Origin: Clostridium psychrophilum
GTDB lineage: Bacteria; Bacillota; Clostridia; Clostridiales; Clostridiaceae
Direction: 5' to 3'
Assembly: GCF_018861705.1 (NCBI RefSeq)
Contig: NZ_JAHLEC010000008.1
Coordinates: 1-60,308 of the forward strand
DNA length: 60,308 nucleotides
A program made the translations under genes and the position numbers. The notes beneath the pieces are model-generated. The model had not been told where the DNA came from and made no database searches. It was given only the letters and a program-made list of their open reading frames with translations. Positions 17,076 to 27,934 of the stretch are shown here, in pieces (the first letter of the stretch is position 1; every line of letters begins with the position of its first letter).

Positions 17076-18293
17076 ATGAAAAAAAGAAAAATATTATGTT
17101 TAATAACAACACTCGCGCTTACTATGAGTATGTTTACAGGGTGTGGAAGTTCTGGAAAAACTACTAAAGGTAGTGAAAACGTTACAATTAAAGTGGGATA
17201 CTGGTCATCCTCACCATCTGAGACAACGGTACTAAATAATCAAATTGCATCATTAACTAAAAAGTATCCAAATATAAAAATTCAAAAGCAAGTAATAACT
17301 GGTGATTATAATCAAGCACTACAGGCACAAATTGGTTCTAAAACTGAACCAGATGTATTTTATATGGATTCTTCAGTTGCTACTTCATATATGGCAAAAG
17401 GAGTTTTGCTTCCAATTGATAAATATTTAGATAAAAATGATACTAAAGATTTCCAAAGTAATCTATTAAAAGGTTTCCAAAGCAAAGGTAAAACATATGG
17501 ACTTCCAAAGGATTACAATACTTTAGCATTATATTACAATAAAGATATGTTCAGTGCAGCTGGAATAACAGCGCCCCCTACAACATGGAAAGAATTAACT
17601 ACAGATGCTAAAAAACTTACAAAAGGTGGAGTAGTAGGGTTATCTTTAGCTGACGATGTTGCACGTTTCGCACCATTTATTTTTCAAGCAGGTGGAAAAA
17701 TAAATATTGGAGACAAGGCAGCATTTAATACAGCTGAAGCCGCAAAGGGTTTGGATTATTATTATTCATTCTTTAAAAATAAAACTGCTTCTGATCCTAA
17801 GTCACTTGGAGATAGTTCGCCAGATGATTCATTAGCTAATAAACATGCTGCAATGGTAATATCGGGAGGATGGTTAATACCTTCAATAGCAGCTGCAGCA
17901 CCGGATGTTAAATACGGAATTGCTAAACTTCCTAAAGGTGAAAAATCAGGCGATCTAGCATTTACAGTTGGTTATGTTATGGGTAGAGATACTAAACATC
18001 CCAAAGAAGCTGCAGAAGTTATGAAATATTTAACTAGTAAAGAGGCACAAACTATGACTGCTAATACTGGACTTGCAATTCCTAGTAGAAAATCAATGGG
18101 CAATGTATTTGCTTCAAAATTTCCTCAGAGAAAAGCATTAGTTGATATGACAAAGGATTCCCAAGTTTATAACTTTGGATTAAATTCTCAACAAATAGTT
18201 GATGCTTTAACAAAAGCAGGAGAAGAATTACGATTAGGGAAATTTGCTAATGGTAAAGCGGCTCTAGAAAATGCTTATAATAGTATAAAATAA
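17076..18293 (+). CDS. ABC sugar transporter, substrate-binding lipoprotein
   Basis: The 405-residue family 1 extracellular solute-binding protein has a signal peptide ending in a lipobox (MFTGC, Cys24 counted from this start). A run of G (17060-17066) is the ribosome site for ATG 17076, so the frame start at 17058 is rejected. The mature part has YWSSSPSETT and the typical hinge segment YGLPKDYNTLALYYNKDMF. It captures oligosaccharide outside the cell for the two permeases downstream. No ATPase gene is in the operon, so a shared MsmK-type ATPase elsewhere is likely. Confidence 0.92.
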   Translation: MKKRKILCLITTLALTMSMFTGCGSSGKTTKGSENVTIKVGYWSSSPSETTVLNNQIASLTKKYPNIKIQKQVITGDYNQALQAQIGSKTEPDVFYMDSSVATSYMAKGVLLPIDKYLDKNDTKDFQSNLLKGFQSKGKTYGLPKDYNTLALYYNKDMFSAAGITAPPTTWKELTTDAKKLTKGGVVGLSLADDVARFAPFIFQAGGKINIGDKAAFNTAEAAKGLDYYYSFFKNKTASDPKSLGDSSPDDSLANKHAAMVISGGWLIPSIAAAAPDVKYGIAKLPKGEKSGDLAFTVGYVMGRDTKHPKEAAEVMKYLTSKEAQTMTANTGLAIPSRKSMGNVFASKFPQRKALVDMTKDSQVYNFGLNSQQIVDALTKAGEELRLGKFANGKAALENAYNSIK

Positions 18294-18353
18294 TAAAATA
18301 ATAAAATGGGGGAGTACATTTGTACTTCCTATTTTTAAACAAGGAGGATGAAT

Positions 18354-19343
18354 ATGGGAAAAAAATCAGACAGTATGATAGGCTTAAAAAGAAAGGGAAA
18401 AATGGATTTCTTACCAGGAAAGATGAAAAGGAAGAAAAGATCAAGCAGTATGCTAGGATTAAAAAGAAGAGAAAAAATAGATGGATGGCTTTTTGTATCT
18501 CCTTTTGTAGTTTCAGTTTTAGTATTTATCATAGGACCACTTTTGGTCGCTTTTATGTTAAGTTTTAAACAATATTCTTTTTTAGATAATAATACGATGT
18601 TTCAAGCTAAATGGATTGGTTTAGATAACTATAAACATGCGTTCGTTGACCCCACACTAATTAAGGCATTTTCAAACACATTTTTATTTTCAATTGTTGT
18701 TGTTCCATGCCAGTTAATAATTGCCCTGATGTTAGCACTTATTGTAGATTCAAAAATAAAGTTCAAAACATTTTTTAGAGCAGCTTATTACATTCCAACA
18801 TTAACATCAACTGTTGCAGTTTCAGTTATGTTTCTATTTTTATTTAAATCCGATGGGGTTTTGAATATATTTATGAAGTTCATTCATGCACAGCCACATA
18901 ATTGGTTTGGTGATCCTAAATATGCATTACCAACAATAATGATAATGGCAATATGGTCTTCGGTTGGTATGTATATGGTAATATTTCTTGCAGGACTTCA
19001 AGAAATTTCAGTTTCACTTTATGAAGCTGCTGAAATTGATGGGGCAAATAGAATACAAGAATTTTTTTATGTAACTTTACCATTAATTAAACCAGTATTT
19101 TTCTTTAATCTTGTTGTATCATTTGCGGGTACTTTTCAAATGTATGATCAGGCCGCTGTAATATCAGGAGGAAATGGAGGTCCTGATGGTTCTACTATGA
19201 CAGTAGTTTTATACATGGTTAGGACAGGATTTAAAAACTTAAATATGGGTTATGCTTGTGCTATTGCGTTTTTATTATTTATAGTTATATTTACAATAAC
19301 CATTATACAAAAGAAACTGTTTGGTGAAGAAAATGTTGAATAG
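18354..19343 (+). CDS. ABC sugar transporter permease 1 (MalF type)
   Basis: The 329-residue protein has six transmembrane helices and the EAA loop EAAEIDGANRIQEFFYVTLP that docks the ATPase. ATG 18354 lies 6 bp after AGGAGG; the ATG at 18348 touches the ribosome site and is less likely. The basic N-terminal extension contains an internal duplication: SMIGLKRKGKMDFL and SMLGLKRREKIDGWL. It is co-transcribed with the binding protein and second permease. Confidence 0.93.
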   Translation: MGKKSDSMIGLKRKGKMDFLPGKMKRKKRSSSMLGLKRREKIDGWLFVSPFVVSVLVFIIGPLLVAFMLSFKQYSFLDNNTMFQAKWIGLDNYKHAFVDPTLIKAFSNTFLFSIVVVPCQLIIALMLALIVDSKIKFKTFFRAAYYIPTLTSTVAVSVMFLFLFKSDGVLNIFMKFIHAQPHNWFGDPKYALPTIMIMAIWSSVGMYMVIFLAGLQEISVSLYEAAEIDGANRIQEFFYVTLPLIKPVFFFNLVVSFAGTFQMYDQAAVISGGNGGPDGSTMTVVLYMVRTGFKNLNMGYACAIAFLLFIVIFTITIIQKKLFGEENVE

Positions 19344-19354
19344 GAGTGATAAAA

Positions 19355-20197
19355 ATGAAGAAAAATAAAAAGGAAAAGGAAAAGAAAATATCTATTTTGT
19401 CAATTTTATTTTATACATTAGTTATAGGATATGCAGTAATAACAATTGGACCTTTTATTTGGAGTTTTATAACATCACTAAAGCCTACTACTGATGTTAA
19501 TACGCTTGGTATTAATTTTTCACACTTATCATTTAAAAATTATGCATTTGTGTGGAACAATTTTCCTTTTGGAAGATGGTTTTTTAATAGTATATTTATA
19601 TCTGGAGCTGTAACTTTAGGAAATTTGCTTTTTAATTCTATGGCAGGTTATGCTCTAGCTAGAATAGAGTTTCCGGGGAAAAAAACACTTTTTCTACTTA
19701 TAATTGCGATTATGATGATACCGGGACAAGTAGTTATGGTACCAACATATATGCTTTTAGCAAAACTCGGCTGGATTAATACTTATAAAGGTTTGGTAAT
19801 ACCTTTTTTGACAAGTGTTATGGGTATTTTCTTAATGAGACAATTCTTTTTAGGCATTCCTAAATCGATGGAAGAGTCAGCCCAACTTGATGGTCTAGGA
19901 CGGTTTGGTATATTTTTCAGAATTATACTTCCACTTGCAGGACCTGCACTTTCAACTCAATTTATTTTGTTATTTACAGGTAATTGGAATAGTTTTATGT
20001 GGCCTAGTTTAATTGCAGTTGATCAAAACATGTATACTTTGCCAGTAGGATTAAACTCTTTTTATGGGCAATATTTTCAATTCTGGAATCAAGTACTTGC
20101 AGGAGTTATGATATTATCAATACCAGCTCTAATTGTATTTTTAATTTTCCAAAAGAATTTTATAAAAGGAATATCTACTACTGGGATGAAGGAGTAA
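19355..20197 (+). CDS. ABC sugar transporter permease 2 (MalG type)
   Basis: The 280-residue protein has six transmembrane helices and the EAA-type loop ESAQLDGLGRFGIFFRIILP. AGGAG at 19342-19346 overlaps the stop of permease 1 and places the start at ATG 19355 rather than GTG 19346. A lysine-rich N-terminal tail (KKNKKEKEKK) precedes the first helix. Together with permease 1 it forms the translocation channel for the disaccharide importer. Confidence 0.93.
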   Translation: MKKNKKEKEKKISILSILFYTLVIGYAVITIGPFIWSFITSLKPTTDVNTLGINFSHLSFKNYAFVWNNFPFGRWFFNSIFISGAVTLGNLLFNSMAGYALARIEFPGKKTLFLLIIAIMMIPGQVVMVPTYMLLAKLGWINTYKGLVIPFLTSVMGIFLMRQFFLGIPKSMEESAQLDGLGRFGIFFRIILPLAGPALSTQFILLFTGNWNSFMWPSLIAVDQNMYTLPVGLNSFYGQYFQFWNQVLAGVMILSIPALIVFLIFQKNFIKGISTTGMKE

Positions 20198-20249
20198 ATA
20201 TTATAAGCTATATCTAAAATAAATTTTAATGTTTTATAGGAGAGCTAAA

Positions 20250-22560
20250 ATGACTGTAAAAGAAGATAAGATAAAATATACATACCCATTAAATGAATGG
20301 AAAATAATAGAGGACGAATTTAAAGCAGAAAACAATTATAGTAATGAAACTATGTTTTCTTTGGGAAATGGTTATATTGGTATGAGAGGTAACTTTGAAG
20401 AAGGTTTTAAGGGAGTAGGTTCTGAAGGAACATTTATTAATGGCTTTTATGAAAGCAATACAATAAATTATGGAGAAATGGCTTATGGGTATGCACAGAA
20501 AACTCAGACTATGATTAATGTAACAAATAGTAAGGTAGTAAAATTATTTATTGAAAATGAAGAATTTGATATGCTTAAAGGAAAAATTCTTAGTTATAAA
20601 AGAGTCTTAAATTTGCAAGAAGGGTTATTAAAAAGAGTTTTAAAATGGAGGTCTCCTAAAGGAAAAGAAGTTGAAATATCAATACAAAGATTAATTAGTT
20701 TTACTAATAAACACATAGTAGCAATAAAATATAACGTTTGTCCATTGAATTTCAATGGACAAGTTAAATTAATATCCTATTTGGATGGTGATGTTACAAA
20801 TTTAACTTCTGAAAATGACCCAAGGGTTGGTTCGGGATTTCAAGGAAGAATGCTTGATATAGAGTATAAAAAAGTTGATAATGAGAAGTTATTAATCAAA
20901 CAAAGAACTAAGAATACTAAATTTTCATTAATATGTACAGCAAATCATAAAATAAAAACTTCTTGTAAATATAAAGTAAATAATTCTGTAGAAGAGTTTA
21001 GAGTAAATGCTGGATTTACTTTTGATGGAAAAATTGGAAAAAGATTACATTAGAAAAATATATTGCTTATGTAACTTCAAAGGATTTTCCTGAGAAATCA
21101 ATGGAACATATAGCAAAGGAAAAATTACAAGTAGCATATGACAAGGAATATAAAATTCTTGCTATTGAGCAAAAGAAATTTTTAGATATATTTTGGAATA
21201 AGGCTGATATACAAATTACTGGAGATATAGCAATTCAGCAGGATTAAGGTTTAATATGTTTCATTTACTGCAATCATCAGGAAGAGATGGGAAAACTAAT
21301 ATTCCTGCAAAAGGACTATCTGGTGAAGGATATGAAGGACATTATTTTTGGGATACGGAAATGTACATGATACCTTTCTTTAACAATAATAGCCCTAACG
21401 TTAGTAGAAAACTTTTAGAATATAGATTTGGAATTTTAGATAAATCTAGACAAAGAGCACTTCAGATGGGATATAAAAAAGGTGCATTATATGCATGGAG
21501 AACTATAAATGGAGATGAATGTTCTGCTTATTACCCAGCAGGTACTGCACAATATCACATAAATGCAGATATTGCATTTTCAATTAAAAAATATATGGAG
21601 GTTACAGAAGACAAAGAGTTTTTAATTCAATTTGGAGCTGAGATGTTATTTGAAACTGCTAGGTTTTGGATTCAATTAGGTGGATTTGTTGAAAGAAAAG
21701 GAAATAAATTTTGCATAAATTGTGTTACTGGTCCTAATGAGTATACAGCTATGGTAAATAATAATTGTTATACAAACCTTATGGCAAAAGAAAATTTAAA
21801 ATATACATATGAAGTTGCAGTTTGGATGAAGGATAGTTATTTAGAGGTATACAAAGATCTTTCTAAAAAAATAAATTTGGAAGAGAATGAATTATTTCTT
21901 TGGAAAAGAGCCGCTGATCAGATGTTTATACCATATGATGAAAAACTTAAAATATATATGCAGGATGATAGTTTTTTAAATAAGGAGGTTTGGGATTTTA
22001 AAAACACACCTAAAGAAAACTATCCTTTGTTAGTTCACTATCATCCATTAACAATCTATAAATACCAGGTATGCAAACAAGCTGATACTGTATTGGCAGA
22101 ATTTTTATTGAATCATAAGTTTAGCAAAGAGCAAAAGAAAAGAGATTATGATTATTATGAAGCAATAACTACTCACGACTCATCACTTTCTATGTGCATT
22201 TTCAGTATTATGGCAAATGAAGTGGGTTATCATAAAAAAGCATATAATTACTTCATGAAAACTGCGAGGATGGATCTAGATAATATTCAAGGAAATACAA
22301 AAGATGGTATACATGCTGCTAACATGGCAGGTACTTGGATGGGCATAGTAAACGGATTTGCAGGAATGCGTACACATGATGGTGTCTTGAGTTTCACTCC
22401 ATATTTACCTGATAAATGGGAAGCTTATAGTTTTAAAGTAAACTATAAGAATAGAACTATTAATGTAAATGTAAATAAAACTGGGGTAGAGTATAAATTA
22501 TTATATGGAGCTAATATACTAATAATAGATAGTGGCAATAAAATAGAATTAACCAAATAA
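20250..22560 (+). pseudogene. second GH65 phosphorylase, two frameshifts
   Basis: A complete GH65-length gene (about 770 codons) starts at ATG 20250 behind TAGGAGAG but is split. The first frame runs to a stop at 21053. Sequence from about 21042 continues in another frame (ITLEKYIAYVTSKDF), consistent with one A lost from the A run near 21041. A second single-base loss (GG for GGG near 21241) shifts the frame again, to GLRFNMFHLLQSS. The catalytic region GPNEYTAMVNNN differs from the intact paralogue (GPDEFHEHVDNN), so it belonged to another specificity class. Both lesions are in homopolymers: real decay or sequence error. Confidence 0.85.
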
Positions 22561-22826
22561 GATTGGTGGAATTGTAGAGTTACAAAATAATAGCTCAATA
22601 GTCAAATATATTGATGATAGGGGCAAGATGGTAACATATAATATTTGATTATCTATTAATGAATATGGGTAACAAGCTAGTAGAATACGGAATATTGTAA
22701 AGTATAGCAACAACATCATTGAGTTAACAAACTTTCAAAAGGAAGTTTATACTTAAGTAAAAGTGTGAAATTCCACATAAAGTTGATTTTTAGGCTTTTA
22801 CTTATTAAAATTAAGGAGGTATTTAT

Positions 22827-22979
22827 ATGAGTCATAGACATAATGATTGTTGTTGTTGTGAACCTGTTTGTAACACTGGAAATAGTTGTGGAACCGGAAG
22901 TGGTATTTGGATCATCGTTATTTTATTATTAGTTTTTTGCAGTAGTGGAAATGGCGGATTTGGTAACTCTTGCTGTTAG
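22827..22979 (+). CDS. 50-residue Cys/Gly-rich small membrane protein
   Basis: ATG 22827 follows AAGGAGGT with ideal spacing. The peptide begins MSHRHNDCCCCEPVCN, has a Gly/Ser stretch, one hydrophobic helix (GIWIIVILLLVFC) and ends GFGNSCC. This layout resembles the YjcZ/spore-coat-like small Gly-Cys proteins of Firmicutes, but the assignment is only by style. A strong terminator directly follows, which supports a real single-gene transcript. Confidence 0.75.
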   Translation: MSHRHNDCCCCEPVCNTGNSCGTGSGIWIIVILLLVFCSSGNGGFGNSCC

Positions 22980-22986
22980 TCCATTT

Positions 22987-23018
22987 AAAAAACACTTCTA
23001 ATTTTAGAAGTGTTTTTT
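22987..23018. terminator. bidirectional terminator
   Basis: AAAAAACACTTCTAA (22987-23001) pairs with TTAGAAGTGTTTTTT (23004-23018). It serves the small Cys-rich gene, and on the other strand the chemoreceptor-side transcript. Confidence 0.92.
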
Positions 23019-23101
23019 AAATAAATAATAATATTTTTGTATACTATTATTTTGAACTGTTTGCAAATATTGAAATAACTAAGGTTGCTATATATATTTT
23101 T

Positions 23102-25213
23102 CTATAGTTTAAATTTAAGCACCATTTCATTAAGTTTCTGTGCCATTTCAGCCTGAGCTTGAGCTGTAAATGCAATCTGTTCTGCCCCCTGAGAGACTTC
23201 GTCAATACTTTCTTTTATAACATCTGTACTTTCAGAAGAGCTTTGAGCAAGTGTGGACATATTTTGCATTCCATCATTTACTTCACTAATAGTTGAAGTA
23301 AGGTCTTTCGTCATGGAAGCTATTTCTCCAGACATAGTACTAATAAAATTAGCATCATCATAATATTGGATTCCCATTTTACCCATACCTTCAAGCTGAG
23401 GTTTAACATTTTCCTTAATAAATGTTAATACTTCATTACTATTTTGAGAAAGATTTTTAAATGCTGTTTGTACTCCACCAATTGTATTTTGAATGCTTAC
23501 AACAGCCTCAGAAGTTTGTTCTGCAAGCTTTTTAACCTCTTCAGCAACAACAGCAAAACCTCTTCCTTCTACTCCAGCCCTGGCAGCTTCAATAGCAGCA
23601 TTTAAGGCTAATAAATTTGTTTGATTAGAAATATCTGCGATAATGTCTGCCATTACCAATATATCATCAACCACCTTACCTTCTTTTATAGCTTCCAAAA
23701 TATTTTTTTCTTTATCATTAAATACATTTTCTATGTTTTCAATAACTTGTTTTCCTTCTTTTTGAACCCCAAGTGCTCTTTCTTTTGCTTTTGTTGAGTT
23801 GTTGTTTCCTTCTATTGATTTTCCAGACAATAAATCAATCTTGGAATTTGCTGTTTGAGCAGATACTATTATTTTATCCGAAGTGGTACTAGTATCTTTA
23901 ATCTTTACAGCTATCTGTTTTGTCTCATTGTTTATTTGTTGAAATTTTGCAGTTAATTCTTCCACGGTGGCAGATAGTTCTTCACTTGAAGCACTTAAAT
24001 CCTGAGAATTTTCTAGTATGTTTTTTATTAGAGTAACTAATTCTTTTTTCATAAGGATAAATGCATTTGCAAGTTGGCCAACCTCATCAGTTGATTTCAA
24101 TAGATTATTACAACTGTCATCTTCTACTAAGTCAAACTCTGCTGCTTTTTTAACAAGTTTTGTGGTTAAAATAATAGGTTGTGATATTTTTTTACTTATC
24201 CACCATCCTATTAGGGAGAACATAATTGTAAGAAATAAAGCAAGACAAATAATTACTTTCTCTAAGCCACTTATCTTACTAAAAATGTCTGAGTTTTTAA
24301 CGGCTATAACCATAATGTTACCATTTATTAATTTACTATAACCAAAGATACTTTTTTTACTATTTATTTCTCCATATGTAAAACCTTTTGCATTATTGCC
24401 CATAGTAGTGGCAACGGATTTCAAATTTCCATTTTCAATTTTTTCTAAATTATCTTTAGTTGTATATTTTTTATCTACTAAAAAATCATATTTATTATTC
24501 AGCAAAAATGCATAACCACTATTATAAACATTTACACCATTTATCATCTTTACATAATCACTAAAGAATAAATCGATAGCAAGAACTGCAACTAATTTAT
24601 TATTTTTATAAATTGGTTTAGTATAAGAAATTCGCATGTCTTTACTAACAGATTTTCCACTGGCATTAACATGTGGATCGCTCCATATGCCTTTTTTATT
24701 TTTAATAGGATTATAATACCAATCCATGCTTGGCTTAGTTTCATTAAATTCTGATAAAACAAATTTACTATTTTTTTGGAATTGTTTATTTGTAATAGTT
24801 CCTTCGTAGCAAATTTGGTATAAATCCTTTGTAATATCAGGATTTAGTATTAAAGTGATACCTAAACCATTGTCCTGACTTTCTCCTATTTTTTTTATTG
24901 TAGGATCTAGTGATGCAACGTAAGATTTAACATACTTTGGATCTGTATTTGCTTTTTTTTCATCAAATGTAGTTGAAAATATATTTCCTACGTTATTTGC
25001 AGTGTTTTCAGTATTCAATAACAACTTATTTACTTCATTTGCTTTATTTTCAGAGATATCAGTAAGCCTTGATTGAGCTTCATTTTGTATTACATTCTTA
25101 CTCTCTATAATACATACTGCAGCTATGATAAATGAAGTTAACAAACAACATACAGTAATAGCTGTTACCATTTTGTAGACAATACTTGATTTTAGTTTTT
25201 TTAATAGTCTCAA
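23102..25213 (-). CDS. methyl-accepting chemotaxis protein with dCache-type sensor
   Basis: The 703-residue receptor has TM1 (about 13-33), a large extracellular double-Cache-like sensor (about 38-315; the segments [17 protein letters not shown] and [20 protein letters not shown] are typical), TM2 (about 320-340), HAMP (about 342-395) and a cytoplasmic signalling domain. Its hairpin tip [18 protein letters not shown], followed by [18 protein letters not shown], is canonical. It starts at TTG 25213 behind AGGGGGA. It binds a small ligand outside and controls CheA. It is a solitary gene. Confidence 0.94.
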   Translation of the reverse strand: MRLLKKLKSSIVYKMVTAITVCCLLTSFIIAAVCIIESKNVIQNEAQSRLTDISENKANEVNKLLLNTENTANNVGNIFSTTFDEKKANTDPKYVKSYVASLDPTIKKIGESQDNGLGITLILNPDITKDLYQICYEGTITNKQFQKNSKFVLSEFNETKPSMDWYYNPIKNKKGIWSDPHVNASGKSVSKDMRISYTKPIYKNNKLVAVLAIDLFFSDYVKMINGVNVYNSGYAFLLNNKYDFLVDKKYTTKDNLEKIENGNLKSVATTMGNNAKGFTYGEINSKKSIFGYSKLINGNIMVIAVKNSDIFSKISGLEKVIICLALFLTIMFSLIGWWISKKISQPIILTTKLVKKAAEFDLVEDDSCNNLLKSTDEVGQLANAFILMKKELVTLIKNILENSQDLSASSEELSATVEELTAKFQQINNETKQIAVKIKDTSTTSDKIIVSAQTANSKIDLLSGKSIEGNNNSTKAKERALGVQKEGKQVIENIENVFNDKEKNILEAIKEGKVVDDILVMADIIADISNQTNLLALNAAIEAARAGVEGRGFAVVAEEVKKLAEQTSEAVVSIQNTIGGVQTAFKNLSQNSNEVLTFIKENVKPQLEGMGKMGIQYYDDANFISTMSGEIASMTKDLTSTISEVNDGMQNMSTLAQSSSESTDVIKESIDEVSQGAEQIAFTAQAQAEMAQKLNEMVLKFKL

Positions 25214-25529
25214 AAAAAATCCCCCTATGTCATTTAATTTTTTTTACAGTCATATTGCTGAAACTATAAATGTTTTTTAATATACAGTAAAATTATTGCA
25301 ATTATAATGTTATTTCCTGCTGTATTGAAGAAAAAATACTCCTTTTCATAAACTCCTCATGTTATCTTCGTCCTTTTTCCTTAAATCTTTACACTGAGGG
25401 ATATAGACTTTGTATAAATAACATGACTTTATGGCATATTTTGTTGAAAGATAAAATTATTATTTATACCAAACTTAATAAGGCTCCACTCCTTTAAAAA
25501 TCGAAGGAATAGAGCCTTTCAACAACTAT

Positions 25530-25865
25530 CTATTTATTATTAAGAGATTCAATATACTTATCTCCCCAAATTCTAAACTGTTCTAATACTGGATTGAATG
25601 CCTTTCCTAAATCAGTTAATGAATACTCCACCTTGGGCGGAATTTCCGAATAAACATATCGATTAATCAATCCATAACCTTCTAGTACTCTTAATTGCTT
25701 TGTTAATGTAGATTGCGTGATATCACCTAGGCCTCTTTGGAGCTCTCCATAACGTAGTGCTCCATCATTCAAATGATACAAAATTAATATTGACCATTTC
25801 CCGGCAAATACTTTTTGCGCTGTAAAATATGGGCATTTTCCAAAAAGACTATTATTACTTTCCAT
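25530..25865 (-). CDS. HxlR-family winged-helix regulator
   Basis: The 111-residue protein has the HxlR signature: CPYFTAQKVFAGKWSILILYHL near the N-terminus, then RYGELQRGLGDITQSTLTKQLRVLEGYGLINR, and YSLTDLGKAFNPVL. The start is placed at ATG 25865, with GGGGGAA 7 bp upstream; the longer frame would use TTG. These are usually redox- or electrophile-sensing regulators acting on adjacent genes. It is divergent from the flavin-type gene at 25995, the likely target. A GGCTC/GAGCC hairpin at about 25482-25518 follows it. Confidence 0.92.
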   Translation of the reverse strand: MESNNSLFGKCPYFTAQKVFAGKWSILILYHLNDGALRYGELQRGLGDITQSTLTKQLRVLEGYGLINRYVYSEIPPKVEYSLTDLGKAFNPVLEQFRIWGDKYIESLNNK

Positions 25866-25994
25866 AGTAGTTTCCCCCAATAGTATCTAATTGATACTTA
25901 CATTTAAAAAAGATCGTACTTGATATTCTTAATATACATGTTATTATTACTGTAGAGTTAATTTTAACATACATATACGGGAGGAGCAATAATT

Positions 25995-26396
25995 ATGAAT
26001 AAATCATTAGAATTTTTAAAAGAATGTGGTGTTTTTTACTTAGCAACTAGTGAAGGTGATCAACCAAGGGTTAGACCATTTGGTGCTGTTTTCGAATATG
26101 AAGGAAAATTATATATTCTCACAAACAATACAAAAAAATGTTTTAAACAAATGTAAGAAAATCCTAAAGTTGAAATTTTTGGTATGAATAAAAAAGGACA
26201 ATGGATTCGTGTTACTGGAGAAGTTGCAAATGATGACAGACGTGAAGTAAAGGAAGTTGCACTTAAGGCCGTTCCATCTATAAAATCTATGTATAAAATT
26301 GATGATGGAATTTTTGCAGTTTTATACTTTACAAAAGGAACAGCTACTATTTCTTCTTTTACTGATAAACCTGAAACATTCTCACTATATATATAA
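25995..26396 (+). pseudogene. pyridoxamine 5'-phosphate oxidase-like flavin protein, nonsense-interrupted
   Basis: A 133-codon frame begins ATG 25995 behind GGAGGAGC: FLKECGVFYLATSEGDQPRVRPFGAV, typical of small FMN-binding split-barrel proteins. Codon 54 is TAA (26154-26156) where CAA (Gln) is expected (KQM-stop-ENPKVEIFGM). After it the frame continues with the rest of the domain (GQWIRVTGEVAN to SLYI). A single C-to-T change explains it. It is paired with the divergent HxlR gene, a common arrangement. A 70-residue internal start at 26184 is unlikely to be functional. Confidence 0.85.
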
Positions 26397-26435
26397 GTTA
26401 ATTTACTAGTAAGTAAGGGACAGTTTTATATAATC

Positions 26436-26475
26436 AAGCTATTTCAATCTTCTTGAGATTGAAATAGCTTTTTTA
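26436..26475 (+). terminator. terminator
   Basis: AAGCTATTTCAATCT (26436-26450) pairs with AGATTGAAATAGCTT (26456-26470), 5-nt loop, followed by TTTT. It closes the flavin-type transcript. Confidence 0.93.
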
Positions 26476-26889
26476 TTTGTATTATGTTGTGTGTAATCAG
26501 GTTTACTAAATTGATTATTATATATAAAATATTCTCCTAATGTATAACAAACCATACAAAATTGTTTACTTAAGAGATAACTTTAAATAGACAAGTTACT
26601 ATGATAATATGTATATAGTGAATGTTTTAGAAAAGTATTATATGAAAGATAATTAGTGTGATTTGAAAATATATGCTTTTTGAAAATTAAATTTAAAAGA
26701 TGGAGTAAATAAGGAGATTGTATATGAAAGGATTCAATTTAAAATTTGACTTTTATTCCTATAATTAGGTATAATCATAGGAACTTAAAATATAGCAATT
26801 TAGAAAGTCTAAAGGGCATGGTTTGATTGATGATAAAGAAATACAAGTAGCATAAAGTATTATTTAAAAAAATTTTAGGGGGGATTTAA
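26476..26889. other. intergenic region, no gene recognised
   Basis: AT-rich with only very short frames, for example a 14-codon frame from 26724 behind AAGGAG (begins MKGFNLKFDF). This could be the truncated 5' end of a lost gene. No RNA or repeat was recognised. Confidence 0.35.
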
Positions 26890-27579
26890 ATGTTAGATAG
26901 TAAAGGATTTGATTTATGGTCAAATGGATATGATATGAGCGTAAATCTTAGTGATGAAAGCAAAGAATATCCATTTGATGGTTATAAAAATGTATTAAAT
27001 TATATTTATAAAAAAATTAGGAGAAAAAAGAATGCGAATGTTTTAGATATTGGGTTTGGAACAGGTATTTTAACGACTCAATTATATAATGATGGATATA
27101 ATATTACAGGTGTTGATTTCTCAAGCAATATGATAGATATTGCTAAACTGAAAATGCCAAACGCAAACCTAATAAATTATGATTTTTCTAAGGGTTTGCC
27201 AGATGAAATTAAAAACAGCCATTTTGATTTCATAATTAGTACGTATGCTATTCATCACTTGACAGCTGAAGAAAAAATTGATTTTATTAAGTTGATTTCT
27301 AACATGTTAACTAAAACAGGTAAAATATTTTTTGGCGATGTTTCTTTCCGAACAAAAGAAAAACTAGAAAAATGCAAAAAAAAATATTACAAAGATTGGG
27401 ATAATGATGAGGATTACCTTATAGCAAAAGAAATTGATACAACTTTGGGTAATAAATATTTGTGTAAGTATACTAAAATGTCTCAATGCGCTGGAATATT
27501 GACTATTACTAATGTGGTACATACAACTTTTCATTTTAGAAAAATAATAACTTCAAAATTTAAAAGAAATAATATTTAG
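26890..27579 (+). CDS. class I SAM-dependent methyltransferase
   Basis: The 229-residue protein has motif I VLDIGFGTGILTTQL (about 53-67), motif II acidic end GVDFSSNMIDIAK, the D-x-I post-motif FDFIISTYAIHHLT, and KTGKIFFGDVSF. A GGGGGGAT ribosome site precedes the ATG. The substrate is not evident; similar proteins are often annotated only as small-molecule methyltransferases. The last about 30 residues (from AGILTITNVV) do not extend a clear family pattern. Confidence 0.85.
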   Translation: MLDSKGFDLWSNGYDMSVNLSDESKEYPFDGYKNVLNYIYKKIRRKKNANVLDIGFGTGILTTQLYNDGYNITGVDFSSNMIDIAKLKMPNANLINYDFSKGLPDEIKNSHFDFIISTYAIHHLTAEEKIDFIKLISNMLTKTGKIFFGDVSFRTKEKLEKCKKKYYKDWDNDEDYLIAKEIDTTLGNKYLCKYTKMSQCAGILTITNVVHTTFHFRKIITSKFKRNNI

Positions 27580-27627
27580 CAAACTTTTATAAGAATAATA
27601 ATTAATCATTTAAGAGGAGCAAAGTAA

Positions 27628-27708
27628 ATGAGCAATAATAGATATATCAATAAAATCAAACTCAATCCTTCAAATTTAGCCATTGTAATAAACTATATTT
27701 CTAGTTAA
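27628..27708 (+). CDS. 26-codon frame, possible gene remnant
   Basis: ATG 27628 has AGGAG upstream and opens a 26-residue frame (MSNNRYINKIKLNPSNLAIV...). No family is recognised. Given its length and the noncoding stretch after it, it is probably the 5' remnant of a decayed gene. The rest of 27709-27934 shows no feature other than the leader of the PBP gene. Confidence 0.25.
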   Translation: MSNNRYINKIKLNPSNLAIVINYISS

Positions 27709-27934
27709 TTACATAGACACAAGTTCAAGTTTATTTATGTAAACGGTGACACCTTTGCGTAGATCATCATTATTCTTTGAGATTTTTATAACTTTAATTG
27801 AAGTGAAAAAACATTGAAAAAATATTAGTTTGAAAAAAACTGAGAGAATTATGAAAAACTTGGGATAAGGTCTATAATCTAAAATATGAGTTATATTACC
27901 AGCAGTGTAATATTTTTAGGAGGAGAAACAGTAT

